Source: JAPLDA01 sp043787975 (GTDB lineage: Bacteria; Bacteroidota; Bacteroidia; AKYH767-A; 2013-40CM-41-45). From it: 64,000 nt of DNA. The notes under the pieces were generated by a model. It saw only the letters and a list, made by a program, of their open reading frames with translations, was not told the origin of the DNA and searched no databases. The DNA lies in contig JAYVUK010000015.1 in the NCBI GenBank assembly GCA_043787975.1, forward strand, positions 65,885 to 129,884, given 5' to 3'. A program made the position numbers and the translations under genes. Of this stretch, positions 26,319 to 33,825 are shown piece after piece. Position 1 is the stretch's first letter, and each line of letters begins with the position of its first letter.

Positions 26319-28217
26319 ATGAAAAATAAATTTACGTTGTGCTTCATTGCTGTTTTAACTTTACTGAAAATAAATTCTGAAGCCCAGATCAGCCTTGTTC
26401 CTTTTTCCGCAACGGGTGTAGCCAGGCCTACGGATATTAAAAATGCAGGAGATGATCGATTGTTTTTGCTCGATCAAACCGGCAAAATCAGAATCATCGA
26501 TGCAAACGGAGTAATCAGGCCGACTCCTTTTCTCAACATCACAAGCATCGTAAAATCTTCCGGTAACGAACAGGGTCTTTTGGGTTTGGCATTTGATCCG
26601 AACTATAAAACCAACGGATATTTTTATCTCGATTATACATCCTACACAGGTACTGGAAATACGCATCTTTCACGTTTCTCAGTTAGTCCAACCAATCCTG
26701 ATTCAGCGCTTGCAAGCAGTGAACAGCTTCTTCTTAATATCTGGGATCCTTATTCAAACCATAATGGCGGACATCTTACCTTCGGACCTGACGGATATTT
26801 ATATGCCGGTTATGGTGATGGCGGCAGCGGCGGAGATCCTGAAAATCGTTCACAGAACCTGGATTCATTGTGGGGAAAAATGTTGAGACTTGATGTTAGC
26901 GGTGGAGGTCCTGCGTATGCAATTCCACCAACAAATCCTTTTGTAGGCATTGCAGGAAGAGATGAAATATGGGCGTATGGTCTTCGTAATCCATGGAGAT
27001 GGAGTTTCGACAGTTGGACAGGTGATCTTTGGATTGGCGATGTGGGACAAAATGCAGTTGAGGAAGTTGATTTTCAACCGGCATCAAGCCGTGGTGGAGA
27101 GAATTACGGCTGGCGTTGCTATGAAGGCAATACTGCTTATAATACAGTTGGTTGTTTACCTCAGTCAAGTTATGTTCCTCCTGTATTTACAGATATACAT
27201 TCAACCGGAAACTGTTCAATCACCGGTGGTTATATTTATCGCGGAGCTAAATATTCCAACTTGTTTGGAAAATATTTTTTCGTGGATTATTGTCAGTCTA
27301 ACATACGTTACATTGAACGTGATTCCGTAGGTGCATTTATTCAAACAAATTTAGGAACATTACGTGGAAACTCGTTCACAACTTTCGGAGTTGATAAATG
27401 GGGAGAAATATATTTAGCAAGCCAAAATGATACGGTTTACAAACTCGTTGGAACAAACTGCAGTCCGACTGCTTTTCTTTCGACGCAGGATACCATCATT
27501 GTTTGTGGTTTGACTTCTTCTACCACACTTCACACACCGGCGGGAAATGGTTTTCATTATTCATGGTCATGGAGCGGTGGAATTATCATCACGGATTCTT
27601 CTGCCATTGAGGTAACACAGGATGGAGATTATTCTGTGACCGTAGTTGATACAAACGGCTGCTCAAACACATCTTCCCCCGTATATGTATCTTTTGTGAA
27701 TCCGCCAACTGTAACTGCTTCCGGACTTGATACCATGTATTGTATTTTTGATTCTCCAATTATGCTGACAGGTAATCCTGCCGGTGGAACATTCAGCGGA
27801 AACGGATTGACAGGAACTGATACAATTCATTTCGATCCATCCGTTGCAGGCATGGGCAATGATACAATCATCTATACCTATACTGACTCTGTAACAGGTT
27901 GCAGCAACACGGCTTCGCTAATCACACGTGTTGACCTATGCAATGGAATCAACGAGCAGGACAATATTCATGTACTCTCTCTTTACCCGAATCCTAACAA
28001 TGGTGATTTTACACTCAAGGTTTATTTAACGAAAGATGAAATCCTGAACGCTGAAGTGATTGACGTGATTGGAAAAACAATTTACAAGGAAGAGATTCAT
28101 GCTGAGTCAGGCATTCATGCTATTCCAATGAATCTGCATCAGCTGGCTAAAGGGATTTATAGTTTGAAAGTTTCGGGAAGCAAAGGAAATGCTGTGAAGA
28201 GATTTGTAATCGAATAA
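26319..28217 (+). CDS. PQQ-type sugar dehydrogenase-like protein (GSDH fold) with T9SS domain
   Basis: A 632-residue secreted protein. The signal peptide ends SEAQ (about 23). Residues about 25-385 match the soluble glucose dehydrogenase / HHIP six-bladed propeller: GNEQGLLGLAFDPNY, HNGGHLTFGPDGYLYAGYGD (the HxGG motif carrying the catalytic His of PQQ enzymes), EIWAYGLRNPWRWSFD and EEVDFQPA. PQQ use is inferred from the family. Then an Ig/PKD-like stretch (about 390-545, DGDYSVTVVDTNGCS) and the type A sorting domain (LSLYPNPNNGDF to the end). Likely a periplasmic/extracellular aldose oxidase or a binding derivative. Own promoter. Confidence 0.88.
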   Translation: MKNKFTLCFIAVLTLLKINSEAQISLVPFSATGVARPTDIKNAGDDRLFLLDQTGKIRIIDANGVIRPTPFLNITSIVKSSGNEQGLLGLAFDPNYKTNGYFYLDYTSYTGTGNTHLSRFSVSPTNPDSALASSEQLLLNIWDPYSNHNGGHLTFGPDGYLYAGYGDGGSGGDPENRSQNLDSLWGKMLRLDVSGGGPAYAIPPTNPFVGIAGRDEIWAYGLRNPWRWSFDSWTGDLWIGDVGQNAVEEVDFQPASSRGGENYGWRCYEGNTAYNTVGCLPQSSYVPPVFTDIHSTGNCSITGGYIYRGAKYSNLFGKYFFVDYCQSNIRYIERDSVGAFIQTNLGTLRGNSFTTFGVDKWGEIYLASQNDTVYKLVGTNCSPTAFLSTQDTIIVCGLTSSTTLHTPAGNGFHYSWSWSGGIIITDSSAIEVTQDGDYSVTVVDTNGCSNTSSPVYVSFVNPPTVTASGLDTMYCIFDSPIMLTGNPAGGTFSGNGLTGTDTIHFDPSVAGMGNDTIIYTYTDSVTGCSNTASLITRVDLCNGINEQDNIHVLSLYPNPNNGDFTLKVYLTKDEILNAEVIDVIGKTIYKEEIHAESGIHAIPMNLHQLAKGIYSLKVSGSKGNAVKRFVIE

Positions 28218-28230
28218 AAAATTGACACCA

Positions 28231-28288
28231 CAATAGCCGCAGATTCACGGATTAATTTGTAAAAAAATAATCTGTGAATCTGCGGCGC
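28231..28288. repeat. Inverted repeat CCGCAGATTCAC / GTGAATCTGCGG
   Basis: Arms CCGCAGATTCACGGATTA (from 28233) and TAATCTGTGAATCTGCGG are complementary apart from one mismatch, separated by about 15 A/T-rich bases. It occupies the gap between two T9SS genes and could act as a terminator or mRNA-stabilising stem. Confidence 0.8.
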
Positions 28289-28307
28289 TGTTAAACAGTA
28301 AAACCAA

Positions 28308-29903
28308 ATGAGAAAAATTACTTTCCTGCTTGCACTTTTTGCATTTTCTTTTTTTGCCAAAGCGCAAGAACAATTTACCGTTTCCGTTTCCCCTTCCGTT
28401 ATGACTGCTGTTCCTGCTCTGCACTCCGGTGCATTTGCTGAATGGAATGGCAAATGGATTTTCATTGGCGGACGTATTGACGGGCTGCATGATTTCCAGG
28501 CTGGACTTGGGTTTAATACTCAGTCAAGAAATGATTCTGCATTTGTTTTTGATCCGGCCGGCAACATCAGTTACGCTTCATCTCTTTCTGTGCTTCCTCA
28601 TTGGATGTACGAAGCAATCGTTTCATCGAACATGGAATATTATCAAAAAGATTCCATGTTGTATATGATCGGAGGTTATGGAAAAAATGATAGCCTGGCG
28701 ACAAAGATTACTTTTCCAACACTGACTGCGATCAATTTAAACCAATTGGTATATGCTGTGACCCATTCTACTTCGTTGAATTCTTGTTTCCGGCAAATGA
28801 CGGATACCAATCTTGCGATTACAGGCGGACACCTTGAAAAAATAGATTCAACCTATTACCTCATCTTCGGTCACCGGTTTGATGGTTTGTATGATCAAAC
28901 AGTCGGATCTACTTTGTTTGTGCAGCAGTATTCAAACCAGGTTCGGAAATTTACAATCAACGATGATGGAACAAATCTTTCTGTGAATAATTTTCAAAGC
29001 ATCACCGACACGAATAACTTTCACCGGAGGGATTACAACTTAGTTCCGCAAATTTTTCCAAATGGTGATTCCGGGTTCACTGCTTTCGGCGGCGTTTTCC
29101 AGAAAGTTGCGCTTCTTCCTTACCTCAGCCCAATTGATATTTACAGGGATTCCACACACGTGAATTCTTCGTTTAACCAAAACCTGAATCAATATGAAAC
29201 GGCATCGATGCCTGTATTTGATTCAACAAATAATTTCATGCACACGATTTTTTTCGGAGGCATCAGCTTATATACCTACGATACGATTACCCATACGCTT
29301 GTGCAGAATATTGAAATGCCGTTTGTAAAAACGATCAGCAAGGTTTCGCGTGATGGTTCAGGAAATTTAACCGAATATAGTCTTCCTGTTGAAATGCCTT
29401 TCCTGCTAGGAACCAATGCGCGGTTTATACCTGACCACTCCAATTCTCTTTACAGGAATTCCATTGTTAACCTGAACTCACTATCAGGGATTACACATGC
29501 CGGTTGGATTGTCGGTGGTATTGAAAGCGATCATCCGATTATTGCAGCACTTGATCCGGCAAGCATGAGCAGACCGAACGCCACCGTGTTCGATGTCTTT
29601 ATTAATAAAACTCCTGATGCAATAAACGAACTTCAGGTTAAAAGCAGCATCAACGATTTAGTTGTCTACCCGAATCCATCGCATGGAATCTTCAACATCC
29701 AATTTTCCCTCAATGAAAAAGCAAAGGCAGAAGTAACCATTTGCGATGCGAACGGAAAAAAAATAGCAACACTCTATGACGGAACGATGCAAGCAGGGTC
29801 TTCAAAATTTATTTGGGATGGAAGTCGTGCAAAAGCCGGAACTTATTTTTGCCGGATTAAATCGGGTAGTTATACTAAAACTGTGAAGATGATTGTGAGA
29901 TAG
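28308..29903 (+). CDS. T9SS cargo, kelch/propeller-like
   Basis: A 531-residue protein with signal peptide (1-20, FSFFAKAQ). The body has recurrent strands with Gly-Gly turns (GKWIFIGGRIDGLHD; DSMLYMIGGYGK; NLAITGGHLEK; SGFTAFGGVFQ), as in kelch-like propellers. The end (LVVYPNPSHGIF, then EVTICDANGKKIATLYDG and GTYFCRIKSG) is a FlgD-like type A sorting domain. No catalytic residues identified. Extracellular. Separated from the upstream gene by a 58-base hairpin, with no promoter box of its own that I can see. Confidence 0.83.
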   Translation: MRKITFLLALFAFSFFAKAQEQFTVSVSPSVMTAVPALHSGAFAEWNGKWIFIGGRIDGLHDFQAGLGFNTQSRNDSAFVFDPAGNISYASSLSVLPHWMYEAIVSSNMEYYQKDSMLYMIGGYGKNDSLATKITFPTLTAINLNQLVYAVTHSTSLNSCFRQMTDTNLAITGGHLEKIDSTYYLIFGHRFDGLYDQTVGSTLFVQQYSNQVRKFTINDDGTNLSVNNFQSITDTNNFHRRDYNLVPQIFPNGDSGFTAFGGVFQKVALLPYLSPIDIYRDSTHVNSSFNQNLNQYETASMPVFDSTNNFMHTIFFGGISLYTYDTITHTLVQNIEMPFVKTISKVSRDGSGNLTEYSLPVEMPFLLGTNARFIPDHSNSLYRNSIVNLNSLSGITHAGWIVGGIESDHPIIAALDPASMSRPNATVFDVFINKTPDAINELQVKSSINDLVVYPNPSHGIFNIQFSLNEKAKAEVTICDANGKKIATLYDGTMQAGSSKFIWDGSRAKAGTYFCRIKSGSYTKTVKMIVR

Positions 29904-30008
29904 TTCTTAGTTCAACGTTCAAAGTCCCTTCTCATTCTTATATTCTCAACAATTCGTAATTCGTATATTCGTTAATAAACACTGGGAGGATTCGTAATTC
30001 GTAACTCA
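29903..30008. repeat. Word-repeat element (TTCGTAATTCGT words)
   Basis: AATTCGTAATTCGTATATTCG (trimmed to the words TTCGTAA, TTCGTAT, ATTCGTT) recurs on both sides of a 15-base spacer between convergent genes. The same words appear at 52815-52850 and in bulk at 54757-54998. Confidence 0.7.
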
Positions 30009-31988
30009 CTATTCCTCCACCACTGCTCCACCCTTATATAGCTGTTTGCGATATTTTAAAGAAGGCGAAATAATAAATTTCCCGAGACCAAGTTTATCCC
30101 AGGTTTCATCGACACGTTTGATAGTTGCTTCATCAGAAGCTAAAATGTTGGGCCAGTCACGTTGAAAATTATCAAACTCTTTTGTTTTGCGTGTTCCGTC
30201 GAAACCCAACCCGCTGCTCCCCTCTCCCCTTGGAGAGGGGCTGGGGGTGAGGCAATCGCGTTTCGGATCCACATTATTTGCAAAACGCCACACGGCATCG
30301 GCAATATCATTCACATCCACAGTATGATCGAGATAAATCACCACTTTAATTTCTTTGAATGCCTCGTGCGCAAAAAGTTCTTCATTCAACTCACGAATAT
30401 GATTTTTCCTGTTCTTCTCAACTGAAATAAATACGAGAGAGATTCCTTTGTCAAGTAGAGAAGCATTTATACTTTTAACTTCAGGGAACAATTCAGAAAA
30501 TTGAAAATTGAAAATTGAAAATTGCTCCTTGTCAACTGCCCACTGCCGACTGTGGACTGTTGACTGCCTACTGCCACTGCCAAGTGCCGCTCGCTCCTCC
30601 TCCAACTTCCTCGTTCCGTCAATCCCAATCTTTCCTCCAAACGCCATTACCGAACAGGAATGATCAAGTACATCAACAGGACCTTGCGTGAACATGACAT
30701 CATTTGCCGGATCAAAATTTTCAGAAACATATTTCGCCACCTCTTCCGTATTGTGAATATTCACATCAGAACCTGTGCTGAGCGAAGTCGAAACATCTAC
30801 CACGACCATCATCTTCGTAAACATCATTTGCCCGGCTCCCCACAAACTGTGCATCACTTTTATGGCTTGTCCGGGATATTCCTTTTTTATTTTTACAATC
30901 ACCAAGTTGTGAAACACACCTTCAACCGGCATGGACATGTCGATGATTTCAGGAACCATCATCATCTTAATCGGCACCAAAAAAATCCGTTCTGTCGCTT
31001 TACCGATCCATGCATCTTCCTGCGGAGGAATTCCAACAATGGTGGCAGGATACACAGCATCTTTGCGATGCGTAATGCAGGTAATGTGAAAACGCGGATA
31101 CATATCAGCAAGTGAATAGTATCCTGTGTGATCACCGAACGGCCCTTCCAAAATAAATTCTTCTTCCGGATCAATGTAACCTTCGATGATGATGTCTGCA
31201 TCAGCAGGGACCTGCACATCTTGAGTGAGACATTGAACCAACTCCACTTTCTTCTTTCGTATAAAACCGGCAAGCATGTATTCATCCACACCATCCGGAA
31301 GAGGCGCAGTAGCAGCGTACGTGTAAACAGGATCACCTCCCAACGCAACAGCGACAGGCATTTTCAAGCCGAGTTTCTTATATTCATTAAAATGCCTCGC
31401 GGAAACCTTATGACGATGCCAATGCATTGCTGTCATGGTCGGTTCAAAAACCTGCATGCGATACAAACCGACATTCCGTATTCCGGTATTCGGATCTTTG
31501 GTGTGAATGATGGGAAGTGTGAGAAACGGTCCGCCATCTTCAGGCCAGCATTTCAGCACGGGAAATTTTGTGATGTCAGGATCTTTCATTACCACTTGCT
31601 GACATTCTCCTTTTCCCGAAATCACTTTCGGCATCCACGATCCGATTGAACTGAGAGTTGGTAAGAGTTTCAGCTTATCCAGGATATTTTCTTTTGGAGA
31701 AGAAAGTTGTTTGAGAAGTTCCTCAATATTTTTTCCGACATCATCCAAGTGATCAACTCCAAGTGCCATCGCCATTCGCTTTTCACTTCCCATCGAATTA
31801 ATGAGCAATGGAAAACCGGTTCCTGTGTTTTCAAAAAGCAATGCTTTATTTTGGTCATCTCCTGATTTGGAGATTCGATCCGTGATTTCAGTAATTTCAA
31901 GATGCGGATTTACATATTCTTTGATGCGAATCAATTCACCTGCATCTTCCAATGTCTTAATCCAATGTCCGGTATTTTTATAGGGCAC
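30009..31988 (-). CDS. UbiD-family decarboxylase with two inserted repeat peptides
   Basis: A 659-residue prenylated-FMN-dependent decarboxylase from the GTG start at 31988, which gives the family opening MPYKNTGHWIKTLEDAGELI; a TTG at 32009 overlaps a TATCTTTG promoter box and is rejected. Family marks: NVGLYRMQVFEPTMTAMHW (metal/prFMN site), EGPFGDHTGYYS with the catalytic Glu, and VLDHSCSVMAFGGKIGIDGT. It probably decarboxylates an aromatic acid in quinone synthesis. The C-terminal domain carries two foreign-looking in-frame segments: residues about 463-490 (GSRQSTVHSRQWAVDKEQF, encoded by ACTGTT/GAAAATT words) and about 578-595 (LTPSPSPRGEGSS, encoded by a GC-rich palindrome). Ordinary UbiD proteins are about 500-620 residues. 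Confidence 0.9.
   Translation of the reverse strand: MPYKNTGHWIKTLEDAGELIRIKEYVNPHLEITEITDRISKSGDDQNKALLFENTGTGFPLLINSMGSEKRMAMALGVDHLDDVGKNIEELLKQLSSPKENILDKLKLLPTLSSIGSWMPKVISGKGECQQVVMKDPDITKFPVLKCWPEDGGPFLTLPIIHTKDPNTGIRNVGLYRMQVFEPTMTAMHWHRHKVSARHFNEYKKLGLKMPVAVALGGDPVYTYAATAPLPDGVDEYMLAGFIRKKKVELVQCLTQDVQVPADADIIIEGYIDPEEEFILEGPFGDHTGYYSLADMYPRFHITCITHRKDAVYPATIVGIPPQEDAWIGKATERIFLVPIKMMMVPEIIDMSMPVEGVFHNLVIVKIKKEYPGQAIKVMHSLWGAGQMMFTKMMVVVDVSTSLSTGSDVNIHNTEEVAKYVSENFDPANDVMFTQGPVDVLDHSCSVMAFGGKIGIDGTRKLEEERAALGSGSRQSTVHSRQWAVDKEQFSIFNFQFSELFPEVKSINASLLDKGISLVFISVEKNRKNHIRELNEELFAHEAFKEIKVVIYLDHTVDVNDIADAVWRFANNVDPKRDCLTPSPSPRGEGSSGLGFDGTRKTKEFDNFQRDWPNILASDEATIKRVDETWDKLGLGKFIISPSLKYRKQLYKGGAVVEE
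30219..30240. repeat. Palindromic element inside ubiD (CCCCTCTCC-cctt-GGAGAGGGG)
   Basis: A 9-bp perfect stem with a 4-base loop, followed by CTGGGGGTGAGGC. In frame it encodes the peptide LTPSPSPRGEGSS of the UbiD protein. Confidence 0.85.
30490..30592. repeat. Double word-repeat element inside ubiD
   Basis: First part: four tandem GAAAATT words (30494-30523). Second part: ACTGCC/ACTGTTG words (GACTGTGGACTGTTGACTGC and neighbours, 30530-30590). All in frame, encoding about 28 residues of low complexity. Confidence 0.8.
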
Positions 31989-32006
31989 GTTGTAAAAATT
32001 ATTTTT

Positions 32007-32014
32007 CAAAGATA
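32007..32014 (-). promoter_or_regulatory. -7 box of the UbiD gene
   Basis: TATCTTTG on the minus strand, 18 bases before the GTG start. Its last three bases are the TTG that would otherwise be taken as a start. No good -33 TTG at the usual distance. Confidence 0.5.
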
Positions 32015-32072
32015 TACCTAAATAACAAATGTGCTGATGTGAAAATGTGTATAGTGGTTCCGTTTAATATTT

Positions 32073-32159
32073 TCACTTAGTGTTTCTCAGTGTTCTTAGT
32101 GTCTTAGTGATAATTTTTTACCACTAAGGCACTAAGAACACAAAGTTACACGAAGACGT
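32073..32159. repeat. Word-repeat element (CTTAGTG / CACTAAG words, inverted)
   Basis: Left arm: CACTTAGTGTTTCTCAGTGT, then TCTTAGTGTCTTAGTG. Right arm: CACTAAGGCACTAAGAACAC and following. A long imperfect hairpin in the 328-base gap between the divergent UbiD and LVIVD genes; the remainder of the gap is featureless apart from the UbiD -7 box. Confidence 0.8.
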
Positions 32160-32316
32160 AATTTTAAGAAGTTAATCCATTTATTAGTGATTATTCAAAC
32201 TGACTCACTAGCAAAATGTGAGGATATGCTGATGAGTTGACGGGTCGGTTACTAACTTAGAACCAATTGAAATAATAAATTAGTGGTATCTTCGGCTCTC
32301 CATAAAAAAATAACCC

Positions 32317-33711
32317 ATGAAAAAAAATTACGTACTCATTATCTTCATTATCGTTGCACAAAGTGTTTCGGCTCAATTTACTTTTCAAAACGTTACACTG
32401 CTTTCCGATTTTGATGACCTGGCTGTAACCGCCGAACCTTCATACGGCATCCGGTATCAAAGCTGTTGGGGATGGGCTGACACACTTTCGGGTAGAGAAT
32501 ACGGAATCATTGGATCAACTACAGGAACTTATATCGTTGAAGTGACCGATCCGACTATTCCGATTCAACGAGATTACATTTCCTCGTATCATACAAACCT
32601 GATCTGGCATGAATACAAGACCTACGGAAAATACCTTTACATTGTAAGTGACGGACCTTCCGCAAACCAGCTGCAGATCTGCGATCTGTCCTATCTTCCC
32701 GATTCAGTTCATACCGTGTATGATAGCGGTACACTGCTCACAAAAGCACATACCATTTCCATTGAGGGAAATAAAATGTACCTCGCGTCTGTAACAAATG
32801 GAGGTTACAAGAATATGCGCGTCTATTCACTTAGCAATCCCGTTGCTCCTGTTTTACTGAGAACACTTAGCCAGGATTATCCTGCAATCAGCCAGGTTCA
32901 TGATATGTTTGTCGTGCATGACACTGTTTATGCATCGTGTGCTTATGATGGATTATTTATTTTTAAGTTTGATACGGTCACCAATATATTTTCTCAACTG
33001 GGATCACTGACCACCTATCCTGACCAAGGATATAACCACAGCAGTGTTCTTTCTGAAGACCATTCCACTTTATATATGTGTGATGAAGTTCCGCAAGGTC
33101 TCGGAATCAAAGTTGTTGATGTGACTTCGATTAACAGTCCTTCTTGTGATTCTGTTTTCTATACTCATATTGGTGATACACCTCATAATCCGTATGTAAA
33201 AGGACATTATCTCTACATCGCTGCATACAACGATGGTGTATATATCTATGACATCTCAACTCCGAAAGTTCCGGTTCTTGCAGGCTTCTTTGACACGCAC
33301 CCTCAAAACGGAACAACCTATACCGGAGAGCCGGATGCTGGTTGTTGGGCCGTTTATACCGATCTTCCTAGCGGAACATTGCTTGCTGCCGATATGCAAA
33401 AAGGATTGTTTTGTTTGGACGCATCCCTGGCTACCGGAATATCACATGCTGCCTTCAGCAATGAATCGATGTTAGTATTTCCTAATCCGGCACATGACCT
33501 GTTAAAAATAAAATTAAGTGTGAAAAATATGGATCACCTTAACATTGAAATTACGGATGTGATTGGAAAACAAATAAAACATATTGTTGCTGCAAATTCC
33601 CTTCATGGAGATTTTCAAATTCCATTGAATGATTTCCAAACCGGAATTTATATCCTTAAAGCAACAACTTCCACTAACACTTTTGTTCAAAAGATACAAG
33701 TGGTGAAGTAA
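32317..33711 (+). CDS. Choice-of-anchor B (LVIVD-repeat) protein with T9SS domain
   Basis: A 464-residue secreted protein with signal peptide ending VSAQ (about 19). The body matches the choice-of-anchor B family: a series of LVIVD-type propeller blades (YIVEVTDPTIPIQRDYIS; GLGIKVVDVTSINSP; GVYIYDISTPKVPVLAGFF) with the family opening SYGIRYQSCWGWAD and conserved HTNLIWHEYKTYG. Residues about 388-464 (MLVFPNPAHDLL to the end) form the type A sorting domain. Likely a surface propeller; function unknown. A convergent terminator follows. Confidence 0.9.
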   Translation: MKKNYVLIIFIIVAQSVSAQFTFQNVTLLSDFDDLAVTAEPSYGIRYQSCWGWADTLSGREYGIIGSTTGTYIVEVTDPTIPIQRDYISSYHTNLIWHEYKTYGKYLYIVSDGPSANQLQICDLSYLPDSVHTVYDSGTLLTKAHTISIEGNKMYLASVTNGGYKNMRVYSLSNPVAPVLLRTLSQDYPAISQVHDMFVVHDTVYASCAYDGLFIFKFDTVTNIFSQLGSLTTYPDQGYNHSSVLSEDHSTLYMCDEVPQGLGIKVVDVTSINSPSCDSVFYTHIGDTPHNPYVKGHYLYIAAYNDGVYIYDISTPKVPVLAGFFDTHPQNGTTYTGEPDAGCWAVYTDLPSGTLLAADMQKGLFCLDASLATGISHAAFSNESMLVFPNPAHDLLKIKLSVKNMDHLNIEITDVIGKQIKHIVAANSLHGDFQIPLNDFQTGIYILKATTSTNTFVQKIQVVK

Positions 33712-33764
33712 TTTCAATAGGCAAGTCTTGTGGATTCGCGCAATCCAGTATACTGCAACATTCA

Positions 33765-33805
33765 AAAGAAAAGTCGCCTCAACTTCTGAGACGACTTTTT
33801 TCTTG
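33765..33805. terminator. Bidirectional terminator
   Basis: AAGTCG-c-CTCA-acttc-TGAG-a-CGACTT (33771-33797) with an A run before and TTTTTTC after. Lies between convergent T9SS genes. Confidence 0.85.
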
Positions 33806-33825
33806 ACTTGTGCTTTAGCGTTAAA

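Noticed and set aside
30660..31649. Plus-strand open frames opposite the UbiD gene
   Set aside because: They are His/Arg-rich translations of the antisense strand without domain matches or start signals.
31989..32009. TTG start of the UbiD gene at 32009
   Set aside because: The TTG is the end of a TATCTTTG promoter box, and the GTG at 31988 gives the family's normal N-terminus.
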